Notes under the pieces: model-generated
What the model saw: the letters and a program-made list of their open reading frames with translations, nothing else
Told to the model about the DNA's origin: nothing
Databases searched by the model: none
Translations under genes and position numbers: made by a program
Assembly (NCBI RefSeq): GCF_022842145.1
Contig: NZ_JALHQD010000001.1
Coordinates: forward strand, 378,127 to 442,126
Direction: 5' to 3'
DNA: 64,000 nt
Origin: Tabrizicola sp.
GTDB taxonomy: Bacteria; Pseudomonadota; Alphaproteobacteria; Rhodobacterales; Rhodobacteraceae
Shown here: positions 27,225 to 36,694 of the stretch, piece after piece
Layout: each line of letters opens with the position of its first letter
Numbering within the stretch: the stretch's first letter is position 1

Positions 27225-27252
27225 TTGACTTGGTTGCATGTGCAACTATTAT
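27225..27252 (+). promoter_or_regulatory. hmgA promoter with embedded MarR-type operator
   Basis: TTGACT (-35, 27225-27230), 16 bases, TATTAT (-10, 27247-27252). The spacer holds the perfect palindrome GTTGCATGTGCAAC (27233-27246). A repressor there would block RNA polymerase directly and also affect the divergent maiA promoter. Confidence 0.78.
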
Positions 27253-27306
27253 CGTGAGGTAAGCGAAGGCCCTTCGGGTGGCCGCGCCCAGAGGCAGGAG
27301 GACCCC

Positions 27307-28662
27307 ATGACCAGCCACAACTTGCCCGCGGGAATGATCCGCGCCGTGTCGTCTATTGGTCCCCATGCGGGGTATATGCCAGGCTTCGGAAATGATTTCG
27401 AAACCGAGGCGCTGCCGGGAGCACTGCCGCAGGGACAGAACAGCCCGCAGAAATGCGCTTACGGGCTTTATGCCGAACAGCTTTCCGGCTCGGCGTTCAC
27501 CAAGCCGCACCCCGAGCGGACATGGTGCTATCGCATCCGGCCAAGCGTGAAACACACCACGCGGTTCGAGAAGATCGACTTGCCGCTGTGGAAATCCGCA
27601 CCGCATATCCTGCCCGATGTGATTTCGCTGGGCCAGTATCGCTGGGATCCGGTCCCGCACGCTTCTGAAGACCTGACCTGGATCACCGGGATGCGAACGG
27701 TAACCACCGCGGGGGATGTGAACACTCAGACGGGGATGGCCTCGCACGTCTACCTTGTGACCAAGTCGATGGAGGATGAGTATTTCCATTCGGCCGATGG
27801 CGAGTTGCTGGTCGTCCCGCAGGAAGGTCGGCTTCGGTTCTGCACCGAATTGGGGATCATCGACGTGGAGCCCAAGGAGATCGTCCTGCTGCCACGGGGG
27901 CTGGTCTACCGGGTGGAGGTGCTGGACGGCCCAGCGCGGGGCTTTGTCTGCGAGAACTACGGCGTGCCCTTCACGCTGCCCAATCGGGGACCCATCGGGG
28001 CGAACTGCCTCGCCAACCCGCGGGATTTCAAGACGCCCGTCGCAGCCTTCGAGGACCGCGACGCCACGTCCGTCGTGGTGATGAAGTGGTGCGGCCGGTT
28101 CCACCGGACGCGCATCGATCACAGCCCGCTGGACGTGGTGGCCTGGCACGGGAATTACGCGCCGTGGAAATATGATCTGCGGACCTATTCGCCGGTCGGG
28201 GCGATCCTGTTCGACCATCCAGACCCGTCGATCTTCACCGTATTGACCGCGCCCAGCGGGTGGGAGGGGACGGCGAACATCGACTTCGTGCTGTTCCGCG
28301 AACGTTGGCTGGTGGCGGAAAACAGCTTCCGGCCGCCCTGGTACCACAAGAACGTCATGTCCGAGCTGATGGGCAACATCTACGGCATCTACGACGCGAA
28401 ACCGAAGGGGTTCGTGCCGGGTGGCATGTCCCTGCACAACTGCATGTTGCCGCACGGACCGGACCGGAATGCCTTTGAGGGCGCGTCGAATGCTGCGCTG
28501 AAGCCGGAGAAGCTGGACGAGACGATGAGCTTCATGTTCGAGACGCGCTTCCCGCAGCATCTGACGGAATGGGCGGCGAAGGCGGCTCCGTTGCAGGACG
28601 ATTACATCGACTGCTGGGCAAGCCTGGAGAAGAAGTTCGACGGGACGCCGGGCGTCAAGTGA
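27307..28662 (+). CDS. hmgA: Homogentisate 1,2-dioxygenase
   Basis: This 451-residue Fe(II) enzyme opens the ring of homogentisate to maleylacetoacetate. Diagnostic segments are [19 protein letters not shown] near the N-terminus, [18 protein letters not shown], and [19 protein letters not shown] plus [13 protein letters not shown] with iron ligands near the C-terminus. GGAGG precedes the ATG at 27307. It is followed 56 bases later by fahA. The 4-hydroxyphenylpyruvate dioxygenase gene is not in the window. Confidence 0.97.
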   Translation: MTSHNLPAGMIRAVSSIGPHAGYMPGFGNDFETEALPGALPQGQNSPQKCAYGLYAEQLSGSAFTKPHPERTWCYRIRPSVKHTTRFEKIDLPLWKSAPHILPDVISLGQYRWDPVPHASEDLTWITGMRTVTTAGDVNTQTGMASHVYLVTKSMEDEYFHSADGELLVVPQEGRLRFCTELGIIDVEPKEIVLLPRGLVYRVEVLDGPARGFVCENYGVPFTLPNRGPIGANCLANPRDFKTPVAAFEDRDATSVVVMKWCGRFHRTRIDHSPLDVVAWHGNYAPWKYDLRTYSPVGAILFDHPDPSIFTVLTAPSGWEGTANIDFVLFRERWLVAENSFRPPWYHKNVMSELMGNIYGIYDAKPKGFVPGGMSLHNCMLPHGPDRNAFEGASNAALKPEKLDETMSFMFETRFPQHLTEWAAKAAPLQDDYIDCWASLEKKFDGTPGVK

Positions 28663-28718
28663 CAGTGGCGGACCGAGGGCTTCACCCCTCAAGGTTTTTG
28701 CAGAAGGAAGGATGCGGG

Positions 28719-29969
28719 ATGCTGCTTCGCTCATGGATCGAGAGCGCGAATGCGCCGGACCATCCGTTTCCGCTCAACAACCTGCCCTGCGGGGTTTTCT
28801 CGACAACCGGGGAGGAGCCGCGCTGTGGCGTGGCGATCGGCGACTATGTGCTGGACGTAAGCAGTCTGGAGGAGACGGGTGGGCTGTCCCTTCCGGGCGG
28901 CCCGCTGCTTGATGTGCCGTTCTGGAACGAGCTGATGGAGGCGGGTCCGCAGGCCTGGGCGGCCTTGCGGAACCGGTTAACCGAAGTGCTGGCCGAGGGC
29001 GCTGACGACAGGGCGGTGGTGGAACCGCATCTGGTGCCGCGGGCTGAGGTCGTGCTGCACATGCCCTTTCTGGTCAGCGAATACACCGATTTCTATGCCG
29101 GGCGGCACCATGCGACCAATGTGGGCACGATGTTCCGGGGGGCGGAGAATGCACTGCCGCCGAACTGGTTGCATATTCCGATCGGGTATAACGGGCGGGC
29201 GTCGTCTGTTGTCGTGTCGGGCACGCCTGTCCGCAGACCCTGGGGGCAGGTCAAAGGGCCGGACCATGCGGCCCCGGCCTTCCAGCCCTCGCGTCGGTTT
29301 GACATCGAGCTTGAGCTGGGGGCAGTCGTGGGCACTCCCTCGGACGGGCCAGTGACCGTGGCCGAGGCGGATGCGATGATCTTTGGCTATGTGCTTTTGA
29401 ACGATTGGTCGGCGCGCGACATCCAGGCTTGGGAGTATCAACCGCTGGGTCCGTTCCAGGCCAAGGCGACAGCCACCACGATCAGCCCCTGGATCGTCAT
29501 GAAGGCAGCGCTGGAGCCGTTCCGCTGTTCCACCCCGCCCCGCGAAGTGCCGCTGCTGCCACATCTGCAGGAGCCGGGGCCGATGCTGTATGACATCGCG
29601 CTAGAGGTGGCCCTGCAGCCGGAATGTGGGGTCGAGGCCGTGATCGCGCGGACGAATTATGCCGAGATGTACTATTCCGCCGCGCAGCAGCTGGCGCATC
29701 ACACCACCAGCGGCTGCCCGATGAATACGGGGGATCTGCTGGGATCGGGGACGATTTCCGGGCCCACGAAGGACAGCCGCGGCAGCCTTCTGGAACTATC
29801 CTGGGGCGGCAAGGAGCCCATCGCCATCGCTGGTGGAACGCGGACTTTTATCGAAGACAATGACACCCTTTCCTTGCGCGGAGGGTGTCGGGGGGACGGG
29901 TACATGATCGGGTTCGGCGACTGCGTGGGGAAGGTACTCCCGGCGCTGGCTGACCCATATGCAAGGTAA
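28719..29969 (+). CDS. fahA: Fumarylacetoacetase
   Basis: A 416-residue FAH that cleaves fumarylacetoacetate to fumarate and acetoacetate, the last step of tyrosine degradation. It has FYAGRHHATNVGTMFRG (metal Asp just before), FDIELELGAVVG with metal-binding Glu residues, and LLNDWSARDIQAWEYQPLGP. The ATG at 28719 lies after AAGGAAGGATGCGGG; this start gives the normal N-terminal SH3-like domain. It is in an operon with hmgA. Confidence 0.96.
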   Translation: MLLRSWIESANAPDHPFPLNNLPCGVFSTTGEEPRCGVAIGDYVLDVSSLEETGGLSLPGGPLLDVPFWNELMEAGPQAWAALRNRLTEVLAEGADDRAVVEPHLVPRAEVVLHMPFLVSEYTDFYAGRHHATNVGTMFRGAENALPPNWLHIPIGYNGRASSVVVSGTPVRRPWGQVKGPDHAAPAFQPSRRFDIELELGAVVGTPSDGPVTVAEADAMIFGYVLLNDWSARDIQAWEYQPLGPFQAKATATTISPWIVMKAALEPFRCSTPPREVPLLPHLQEPGPMLYDIALEVALQPECGVEAVIARTNYAEMYYSAAQQLAHHTTSGCPMNTGDLLGSGTISGPTKDSRGSLLELSWGGKEPIAIAGGTRTFIEDNDTLSLRGGCRGDGYMIGFGDCVGKVLPALADPYAR

Positions 29970-30141
29970 GAACCGGGCTGCCCGCCAAGACGCTCGCGCC
30001 GCTGTAGATCAGTGTAAGTCCAGACAGCGCCACGTACTCGTCGTCATCAAGCTTTAGACGCCGCGCGATCGTCGTGGCTGCGCACACCGGGCGCACGCCT
30101 GATCCGGGGTTGCTTCGTCGTCGCCTGGCCCCACTATGCAG

Positions 30142-30909
30142 TCACCGGCTGGCTTCATGTTCCAGACGCTGGCGGGCGATGGATTCGTGCTTCTCGGCGC
30201 GCATCTGGTCGTGGAACGCCTGCTCGACATAGGCCATATGGGCGGCAATCGCCGTTCGCGCCGCCGCAGGGTCCCGGGCCTGGATCGCGGCGTTGATCGC
30301 CCGGTGCTGATCCAGCAGCTGGTCCCGGGTCATGCGGTTCTTGAACATCACCTGGCGATTGTAGAAGACGCCTTGCCGCAAGAGATCGAACATCGACCGC
30401 AACATGTGCAGCATGATGACGTTGTGGCTGGCCTCGATGATGGCCATGTGGAACTCGGCATCCAGTTGCGCCTCGTCCGAAGGATCTCGCTTCTGGTGAG
30501 CGACCTCCATCTTGCGATAGATGGTGTCGATCAGCTTCAGGTCGGTTTCGGAGCCGAACGTCGCCGCCCGTTCCGCGGCAAGTCCCTCCATGTCGCGGCG
30601 AAAGCTGATGTAATCGAAGACCGCTTCCTCATGGGTCGAGAAAAGCTGGGTCAGCGCCGGAGAGAAGGCCGACCCCAGGACCTCGGCCACGAAGATGCCT
30701 GACCCCGCCCGGCTGACCAGAAGCCCGCGCTCGGCGAGGTCGGCGATGGCATCGCGCAGCGACGGGCGCGAGACACCCATCTTGTCGGCGAGATCGCGTT
30801 CCGATGGCAGGCGTTCGCCCGGGCGCAGGATGCCGCGCAGGATCAGTTGCTCGATCTGGCGGACGACCGTGCTCGACAGCTTCTCGGGCGTAACTTTCAG
30901 GAATGGCAT
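30142..30909 (-). CDS. GntR-family regulator, FadR/PdhR subgroup
   Basis: This 255-residue protein has an N-terminal winged helix (LILRGILRPGERLPSERDLADKMGVSRPSLRDAIADLAERGLL) and a helical FCD domain with metal-ligand-like Asp/His residues (AEFHMAIIEAS, then QHRAINAAIQARD and AHMAYVEQAF). The subgroup senses carboxylates such as pyruvate, lactate or glycolate. It is convergent with fahA and isolated from obvious targets, so the regulon is unknown. The 170-base gap to fahA holds no gene I can support. Confidence 0.9.
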   Translation of the reverse strand: MPFLKVTPEKLSSTVVRQIEQLILRGILRPGERLPSERDLADKMGVSRPSLRDAIADLAERGLLVSRAGSGIFVAEVLGSAFSPALTQLFSTHEEAVFDYISFRRDMEGLAAERAATFGSETDLKLIDTIYRKMEVAHQKRDPSDEAQLDAEFHMAIIEASHNVIMLHMLRSMFDLLRQGVFYNRQVMFKNRMTRDQLLDQHRAINAAIQARDPAAARTAIAAHMAYVEQAFHDQMRAEKHESIARQRLEHEASR

Positions 30910-30964
30910 GGCGGACCCTGGTTTTGGTCCGGAAATATGACCGATTCAGCCGGAATCACAATGG

Positions 30965-30994
30965 AAAAGGGGCCAGCCCAAGCTGACCCCTTTT
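30965..30994 (-). terminator. Intrinsic terminator after the OmpA lipoprotein gene
   Basis: AAAAGGGG...CCCCTTTT (30965-30994) with an inner CAGC/GCTG stem lies 19 bases past the stop of the minus-strand OmpA gene. On that strand it ends in CCCCTTTT, a fair U-tract. Confidence 0.7.
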
Positions 30995-31012
30995 GTCTTA
31001 GATACGCCGCGA

Positions 31013-31669
31013 TCAGCGGGTCGGACGGATGATGATCTCGACCCGGCGGTTCTTGGCGCGGCCGTCCGGCGTCAGGTTCGACGCGACGGGCTGATCCTCG
31101 CCCCGACCAAAGGCCGCGACACGGCTGCCGGGCACGCCGCCCTCACGCAGCACGCTGGCGACCGACACGGCGCGGCGCTGCGACAGGTCCTGGTTATAGG
31201 CGGCGCTGCCGGTGTTGTCGGTGTGGCCGATCACCTCGATCCGGCTGTTCGGGTAGCGCAGGAGGCTGGCCGCCACGGTATTCAGGTCGGCGCGCAGGTC
31301 CGGACGGACCGAGGCGCTGTCGGTGGCGAACAGCAGGTCCTGCGGCATGTTCACGATCAGGTATTCGCCGGTGTTCGTGACCGAGATGTTCGAGTTCAGC
31401 GAGCCGCGCAGTTCGGCCGCCTGACGGTCAAGGTCGGCGCCGATGATGGCACCGGTTCCCGCGCCCAAAGCGCCGCCGATGATCGCACCCTTCAGCTCGT
31501 CGCCGTCGCCGGCAACGGCGACACCAGCCACGGCGCCGGTCAGGCCACCGATGATCGCGCCCTGGCGCTGACGCGCATTCGGATCGTCCGGGAAGGCATT
31601 CGGGTCGACGCAGGCAGTCAGGGACAGAGTGCCGGCCACAGCCAGGATCAGGGGGGTCTTCATCATCAT
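31013..31669 (-). CDS. OmpA-family outer-membrane lipoprotein (YiaD-like)
   Basis: A 218-residue precursor with a lipobox LSLTAC (Cys20), a glycine-zipper segment (GAIIGGLTGAVAGVAVAG, then GAIIGGALGAGTGAIIG) and a C-terminal OmpA domain with NSRIEVIGHTDNTGSAAYNQDLSQRRA and DGRAKNRRVEI, which binds peptidoglycan. It resembles YiaD/Pal-type proteins tying the outer membrane to the wall. Three consecutive ATGs (31669, 31666, 31663) make the start uncertain by two codons. Confidence 0.92.
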   Translation of the reverse strand: MMMKTPLILAVAGTLSLTACVDPNAFPDDPNARQRQGAIIGGLTGAVAGVAVAGDGDELKGAIIGGALGAGTGAIIGADLDRQAAELRGSLNSNISVTNTGEYLIVNMPQDLLFATDSASVRPDLRADLNTVAASLLRYPNSRIEVIGHTDNTGSAAYNQDLSQRRAVSVASVLREGGVPGSRVAAFGRGEDQPVASNLTPDGRAKNRRVEIIIRPTR

Positions 31670-31787
31670 TTTTGCTCTCGCCTCAAGTGTTCGCCCATTG
31701 GTGGGCCTTTGCACAGACCCGTGCCACAATACACCAACGGCGTCGAGAGGCAGGCGGTTCCCGCTGGCTTCGGCAGGGTTCCGCGCA

Positions 31788-32618
31788 TCACAAATCTGTG
31801 CGAGCCGCCTCCCAGGCCAGCATCGCGCGCTTGCGGGGCAGTCCCCAGTGATAGCCGCCCAGGCCGCCGTCCCGTCGGAGCGCACGGTGGCAGGGGATCA
31901 GGAAGCTGATCGGATTGCGCCCGACCGCCGTGCCCACCGCCCGATGCGCCTGGGGGTGGCCGATGGCCCCGGCGATGTCGGCATAGGTGGTCACATGGCC
32001 GGTCGGGATCGCCAGCAGCGCCTCCCAGACCTTGATCTGGAACGGTGCGCCGATCAGGTGCAGGCTGGCGGCCCCGCCGCCAAAGGCCGCATCGACCATT
32101 GACCGTATCGCCAGCGGGTCCTCGGTGTAGGTGGCACGGGGCCAGCGGCGGACAAGGTCTTCCAATGCGGCCTCGGCGCCCACTTCGTCGGCGAAACCGA
32201 TACCGCAGATGCCCTTCTGGGTGGCCATGACCAGAGCAGGGCCGAAGGGGCTGTCGAACCAGCCCCAGCGGATTTCCAACCCGTCTCCACCCCGGGCATA
32301 CTCTCCCGGGGACATTGCCTCCCAGGTCAGGAACAGGTCGTGCAGCCGACCGGTGCCGGACAGTCCGGCCTCCAGCGCGGTGCCAAGCAGAGTGTGCCGT
32401 TCCGCCAGAAGCCGCCGCGCATGGCCAAGCGTGAGGTATTGCTGATAGCGCTTCGGGCTGACCCCGACCCACTGACTGAAGACGCGCTGGAAATGCGCCG
32501 GGCTCATCGTCATGCGTGCCGCGAGGTCTTCCAGGGTCAGCGCCGGACCAGTCGCGTCGATCACCTCCAGCGCGCGGGCGATCACCTGATAATGGTAGGC
32601 GGGGGATTGGTCGGTCAT
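31788..32618 (-). CDS. AraC-type HTH fused to O6-methylguanine-DNA methyltransferase
   Basis: This 276-residue fusion has an AraC helix-turn-helix (about residues 12-105; LTLEDLAARMTMSPAHFQRVFSQWVGVSPKRYQQ) and a C-terminal Ogt/MGMT domain with active-site PCHR (IPCHRALRRDGG), ending GLPRKRAML. It repairs O6-alkylguanine. It lacks the N-terminal zinc methylphosphotriester domain of E. coli Ada, so it cannot sense damage the Ada way. ATG 32618 follows GAGGG. It is divergent from nth. Confidence 0.9.
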   Translation of the reverse strand: MTDQSPAYHYQVIARALEVIDATGPALTLEDLAARMTMSPAHFQRVFSQWVGVSPKRYQQYLTLGHARRLLAERHTLLGTALEAGLSGTGRLHDLFLTWEAMSPGEYARGGDGLEIRWGWFDSPFGPALVMATQKGICGIGFADEVGAEAALEDLVRRWPRATYTEDPLAIRSMVDAAFGGGAASLHLIGAPFQIKVWEALLAIPTGHVTTYADIAGAIGHPQAHRAVGTAVGRNPISFLIPCHRALRRDGGLGGYHWGLPRKRAMLAWEAARTDL

Positions 32619-32787
32619 TGTCGCGCCCTCGGGATGTCTCTTCGTGCCACGTCGCCATCCTGCCGGAGGATTTTCCCAGAAGTGACGAAGGGGTCGACGA
32701 GCTTTCCACTGGTCTAGCTGCCCCGGCCCGTCTTCGCGACCCGTTTCCTGCGCTTGTCGCAAGCCCGGTTTCGTGGTGCAAGGAAGC

Positions 32788-33432
32788 ATGACGCCACAAC
32801 TCCCCTACTCCGCCCTGAAACAGGTCTTCGCGCGCTTTGCCGAGATCGAAGCCGAACCGAAGGGTGAACTGGAGCATGTGAACGCCTTCACGCTTCTGGT
32901 CGCGGTGGCGCTGTCGGCGCAGGCGACGGATGTCGGCGTGAACAAGGCGACCCGCAAGCTGTTCCAGATCGCCGACACGCCGCAGAAGATGCTGGATCTT
33001 GGGGAAGTGGCCCTAATCGAGCACATCAAGACGATCGGGCTGTTCCGCAACAAGGCGAAGAACGTCATCAAGCTGTCGCGCCTGCTGATCGACAATTTCG
33101 GCGGTGAGGTGCCCAGTTCCCGCGCCGCACTGGTCACCCTGCCGGGTGTCGGGCGCAAGACGGCGAACGTGGTCCTGTCGATGTGGTTCCACCACCCCGC
33201 ACAGGCCGTGGACACCCATATCTTCCGCGTCGGCAACCGCACCGGCATCTGTCCCGGCAAGGACGAAACCGCCGTGGAGCGCGCCATAGAAGATAACGTG
33301 CCGGTGGAATATCAGCACCACGCGCATCACTGGCTTATCCTGCATGGCCGGTATATCTGCGTCGCACGCACACCAAAATGCGGCATCTGCCCGATCCGGG
33401 ACTGGTGCCTTTACCCGGAGAAGACCGCATGA
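32788..33432 (+). CDS. nth: Endonuclease III
   Basis: This 214-residue base-excision repair glycosylase/AP lyase has the helix-hairpin-helix LPGVGRKTANVVLS with catalytic Lys, the catalytic Asp in VDTHIFRVGNR, and a [4Fe-4S] site C-x6-C-x2-C-x5-C (CVARTPKCGICPIRDWC) at the C-terminus. It removes oxidised pyrimidines. It overlaps the PfkB gene by ATGA and is divergent from the alkyltransferase gene, making a small DNA-repair cluster. Confidence 0.96.
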   Translation: MTPQLPYSALKQVFARFAEIEAEPKGELEHVNAFTLLVAVALSAQATDVGVNKATRKLFQIADTPQKMLDLGEVALIEHIKTIGLFRNKAKNVIKLSRLLIDNFGGEVPSSRAALVTLPGVGRKTANVVLSMWFHHPAQAVDTHIFRVGNRTGICPGKDETAVERAIEDNVPVEYQHHAHHWLILHGRYICVARTPKCGICPIRDWCLYPEKTA

Positions 33433-34412
33433 AGTCCTACCAGGTCGTCGGTATCGGCAATGCCATCGTCGATGTGTTCTCCTCGGCTGACGACAGCTTT
33501 CTGGACCTGATGGGCATCCAGAAGGGCATCATGCAGCTGGTTGAACGCGAGCGGGGCGAGCTGCTTTACGGCGCGATGACCAACCGGCAGCAGGCACCGG
33601 GCGGGTCGGTGGCGAACACCTTGGCCGGACTTGGCAACCTCGGGCTTTCGACCGCGTTCATCGGCCGTGTCCACGATGATGCACTGGGCCGCTTCTACGC
33701 CCAGACGATGGCGCAGGAGGGCACCGACTTCGTCAACCCTCCGGTCCCCGGCGGCGAACTGCCAACCTCGCGCTCGATGATCTTCGTTTCGCCCGATGGT
33801 GAGCGGTCGATGAACACCTACCTCGGGATTTCTTCCGAGCTTGGCCCCGACGATGTATCTGACAGCGTCGCGGGCAGCGCCGAGATCCTGTTCCTTGAGG
33901 GCTACCTTTACGACAAGCCGAAGGGCAAACAGGCCTTTGAACGTGCGGTGGACCTTTGCCACAAGGCGGGCGGCAAGGCCGGGATCGCCCTTTCCGACCC
34001 GTTCTGCGTCGACCGCCACCGCGACAGCTTCCGCACGCTGGTCAAGTCGCTCGATTATGTGATCGGCAACGAACACGAGTGGGCCTCGCTGTACCAGACC
34101 GACCTTTCGGCGGCGCTGGAGCAGGCCGCCCGCGACTCGGGACTGGTGGTCTGCACCCGGTCAGGCCACGACGTGATTGTCGTGCGCGGCGAGGAAGAGG
34201 CCATCGTGCCAGTCCGCCGCGTCGTCCCGGTCGATGCGACCGGCGCAGGCGACCAGTTTGCCGCCGGGTTCCTTTACGGCCTTGCCACCGGCCAGTCGCT
34301 TGCCACCTCGGGCCGGATGGGTTGCCTCGCTGCGGCCGAGGTCATTTCGCACTTCGGGGCGCGGCCGGAAACGGACCTCAAGGCGCTTTTCCGCAAGGAA
34401 GGGCTGATCTAG
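33429..34412 (+). CDS. PfkB-family carbohydrate/adenosine kinase
   Basis: A 327-residue ribokinase-fold kinase with the N-terminal VVGIGNAIVDVF, the two-Gly NRQQAPGGSVANTLAGLGNLG segment and the C-terminal catalytic signature DATGAGDQFAAGFL (Asp base). Its closest known relatives by motif are adenosine kinases. It is coupled to nth by ATGA and converges on selD, with the two stops sharing CTAG at 34409-34412. Confidence 0.9.
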   Translation: MKSYQVVGIGNAIVDVFSSADDSFLDLMGIQKGIMQLVERERGELLYGAMTNRQQAPGGSVANTLAGLGNLGLSTAFIGRVHDDALGRFYAQTMAQEGTDFVNPPVPGGELPTSRSMIFVSPDGERSMNTYLGISSELGPDDVSDSVAGSAEILFLEGYLYDKPKGKQAFERAVDLCHKAGGKAGIALSDPFCVDRHRDSFRTLVKSLDYVIGNEHEWASLYQTDLSAALEQAARDSGLVVCTRSGHDVIVVRGEEEAIVPVRRVVPVDATGAGDQFAAGFLYGLATGQSLATSGRMGCLAAAEVISHFGARPETDLKALFRKEGLI

Positions 34413-36586
34413 GTGACAGTCAGGTGAGGCGCCCCTGCGACCACCTCACCGATCACGGCCGCCTGATGCCCCGCGTTCCGCAAACGGGCAACCAGCACCG
34501 CCGCCTGCCCTGCCGGGACCGAGGCCAACAGCCCGCCACAGGTCTGCGGGTCGGTCAGTAGCGCGGATTTCGGGCCGGGTGGCGCAACCATACGCCAGCT
34601 GACCGCTGCAAGGTTCGCCGGTTGCAGCGAGGACCCCAGTCCGGCCGCCGCCAGATCCACCGCCCCGGCCAGCACAGGCACGTCGTCCAGCCGCAACTTC
34701 GCTGCCACAGAAGATGCCTCGAGCATCTCCAGAAGGTGCCCGGCCAGTCCGAAACCCGTCACATCCGTCATTGCCCGCGCCACCGGGCGCAGGATCGCCG
34801 CCGCCGTTCCTTGTGCGACCGACATCTGCGCGATGCAGTCGGCCCAGACTTCGCCCAACATGACCCCCGGCACCCGTGCCAGAGCCATCTCGGCGGCAAG
34901 GATCGTGCCAGAGCCAAGGGGCTTCGTCAGCACCAGCGCGTCGCCCGGCTGGGCACCGCCCTTGCCGATGTGCCGGTCCGCCAACCCGGTCACCGTGTAA
35001 CCGATGGTCAGCTCCGCGCCCTCGGTCGAGTGCCCGCCCACCACATCCGCGCCCGCGGCGCGGAAGACCAGGCCGGCTTCCTCCATCACCTCGCGCAGCA
35101 TCCGCGCCTGCAACTCCGGCCCCAGCGGCGGGAGCGTCACTTGCGCCAGTGCCACCTGCGGTGACGCCCCCATCGCCCAGACATCCCCCAGCGCATGGAT
35201 CGCGGTCAGCCGAGCCATGAGCCGCGGATCGTTGCAGAAGGCACGCAGGTGGTCGGTGGTCAGCACCTGCAAACCATCCGACGTCTTCAGCACCGCTGCG
35301 TCGTCGCCCGGACCCGACAGCACATCACCCCGCACTGGCGCCGGCAGTGACCCGAGCGAGGAGGACAAGACCCCTGGCCCCAGCTTCGCCCCGCAGCCGC
35401 CGCAGAGCGGCTTTCCGGCAAGATGCGCCGCCAGCCCCTCGGTCGCCACCTTGGGGGCCGTCGGCCGCGCCATCACCGGGTAATCCTCGAACTTGGCCAT
35501 GAAGTCCCTGTCGATCCGGTTCTTGAGGTCCCAGAACCGGGCGCCAGACAGGGCCACCCCCCATTTCTCGGCGACCGCCGCTTTCTTGCCCAGCGAGATC
35601 AGCTTCAGGTAATCCCCCTGCGGCCTGAACTCCTGCAGGGATTTTCCGGTCAATGCCGCCCGCAGGTTGGCGTGCAGCACCTTGGCGGCCCGCACCGCGA
35701 AGACCCCGGCCTTGGGCCTGGGGTCGCCCTCTATCCCGGCACAGTCACCGCTGGCAAAGACGAAGGGATCGGAGGTCCGCAGAGTGGCGTCCGTCACCAG
35801 GAACCCGTCCTGCACGCGCAATCCCGTTTGGGCCAACCATCCATGGGGCCGCGCGCCCGTGGCGGTCAGCGTGAAGTCCGATCCGATCTCTTCCCCGTTT
35901 TCCAGCAGAACGGACGCCGCGCGGACCTCCGCGACCTGCGTTCCAAGCCGCAGAACTACCCCCGCTGCCGTCAGCGGTTGTTCCAGAACCCGGCGCGCTG
36001 CGGGGGCAAGGGTGGGCAGGAACGCCTGCGCCCGGTCCAGAAGCGTGACCGTCGCGGCCCCGCCCAGTCGATGGGCGGAAGCTAACGCCAGTTCAACGCC
36101 GCCCAAACCCGCGCCCAGGATGACCACTTTGGGCTTTGCGGGCGCCAGAGCGACAAAGGTCTCCCATGCCTCGGCATACCGCGCCAGCGGCTTGGCGGCG
36201 ACGGAATTCTCTGGCGCGCCCCGCAGCAAGGGCAGGTCCGAGGTGATCCCCACGTCGATGGCCGCAAGGTCGTAAGGCACGGGCCCGCGTCCCGCCAGAT
36301 GGATCATCTTCGTCGCCGGGTCGATGCCCGTGGCCCGGTCCAGAATCACCCGCGCCCCGGCGAAACGGGCCAGGCGGACAAGGTCGATCATCAGTTCGTC
36401 ACGCCGGTAGTGTCCCGCGATCAGCCCAGGCAACATGCCCGTGTAGGGCGCCACCGGATTGGGGTCGATCACCGTCAGCCGCGTCCCAGGCAAGGGGTCC
36501 ATCCCCCACATCCGCAGGACCAGAGCATGGGCATGCCCGCCGCCGATCAGCACAAGGTCGCGGATCTGGGGATAGGCGGGGGTCAT
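34409..36586 (-). CDS. selD: NDH-like flavoprotein fused to selenide, water dikinase
   Basis: A 725-residue fusion. Residues 1 to about 365 form an NDH-2/Sqr-like FAD domain (LVLIGGGHAHALVLR, VVILGAGLGGVELALA, VFASGDCAGI). Residues from about 385 form SelD, with CGGCGAKL (Cys, not selenocysteine, at the active site; Lys follows), GPGDDAAVL, and GGHSTEGAE. SelD makes selenophosphate for selenouridine in tRNA or for Sec. The flavodomain may reduce a selenium or sulfur species; this is inferred from the fusion. Start ATG 36584-36586. Confidence 0.92.
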   Translation of the reverse strand: MTPAYPQIRDLVLIGGGHAHALVLRMWGMDPLPGTRLTVIDPNPVAPYTGMLPGLIAGHYRRDELMIDLVRLARFAGARVILDRATGIDPATKMIHLAGRGPVPYDLAAIDVGITSDLPLLRGAPENSVAAKPLARYAEAWETFVALAPAKPKVVILGAGLGGVELALASAHRLGGAATVTLLDRAQAFLPTLAPAARRVLEQPLTAAGVVLRLGTQVAEVRAASVLLENGEEIGSDFTLTATGARPHGWLAQTGLRVQDGFLVTDATLRTSDPFVFASGDCAGIEGDPRPKAGVFAVRAAKVLHANLRAALTGKSLQEFRPQGDYLKLISLGKKAAVAEKWGVALSGARFWDLKNRIDRDFMAKFEDYPVMARPTAPKVATEGLAAHLAGKPLCGGCGAKLGPGVLSSSLGSLPAPVRGDVLSGPGDDAAVLKTSDGLQVLTTDHLRAFCNDPRLMARLTAIHALGDVWAMGASPQVALAQVTLPPLGPELQARMLREVMEEAGLVFRAAGADVVGGHSTEGAELTIGYTVTGLADRHIGKGGAQPGDALVLTKPLGSGTILAAEMALARVPGVMLGEVWADCIAQMSVAQGTAAAILRPVARAMTDVTGFGLAGHLLEMLEASSVAAKLRLDDVPVLAGAVDLAAAGLGSSLQPANLAAVSWRMVAPPGPKSALLTDPQTCGGLLASVPAGQAAVLVARLRNAGHQAAVIGEVVAGAPHLTVT

Positions 36587-36694
36587 GCGGCGGTCCTGGG
36601 TTCGCTTTGCGGCAGGCTTAGCGGAACCCATCCGGAAAGGCGAGCCGCCGGGCCGCCTCTTGCGATCTGCCGAGACCAGCCGCACTCTGCGACG

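Noticed and set aside
29995-30096. Minus-strand peptide VCAATTIARRLKLDDDEYVALSGL... between fahA and the GntR gene, possibly a gene remnant
   Set aside because: Too short, no RBS, no recognisable family, and its continuation runs antisense through the fahA end. It may be a fossil but cannot be supported.
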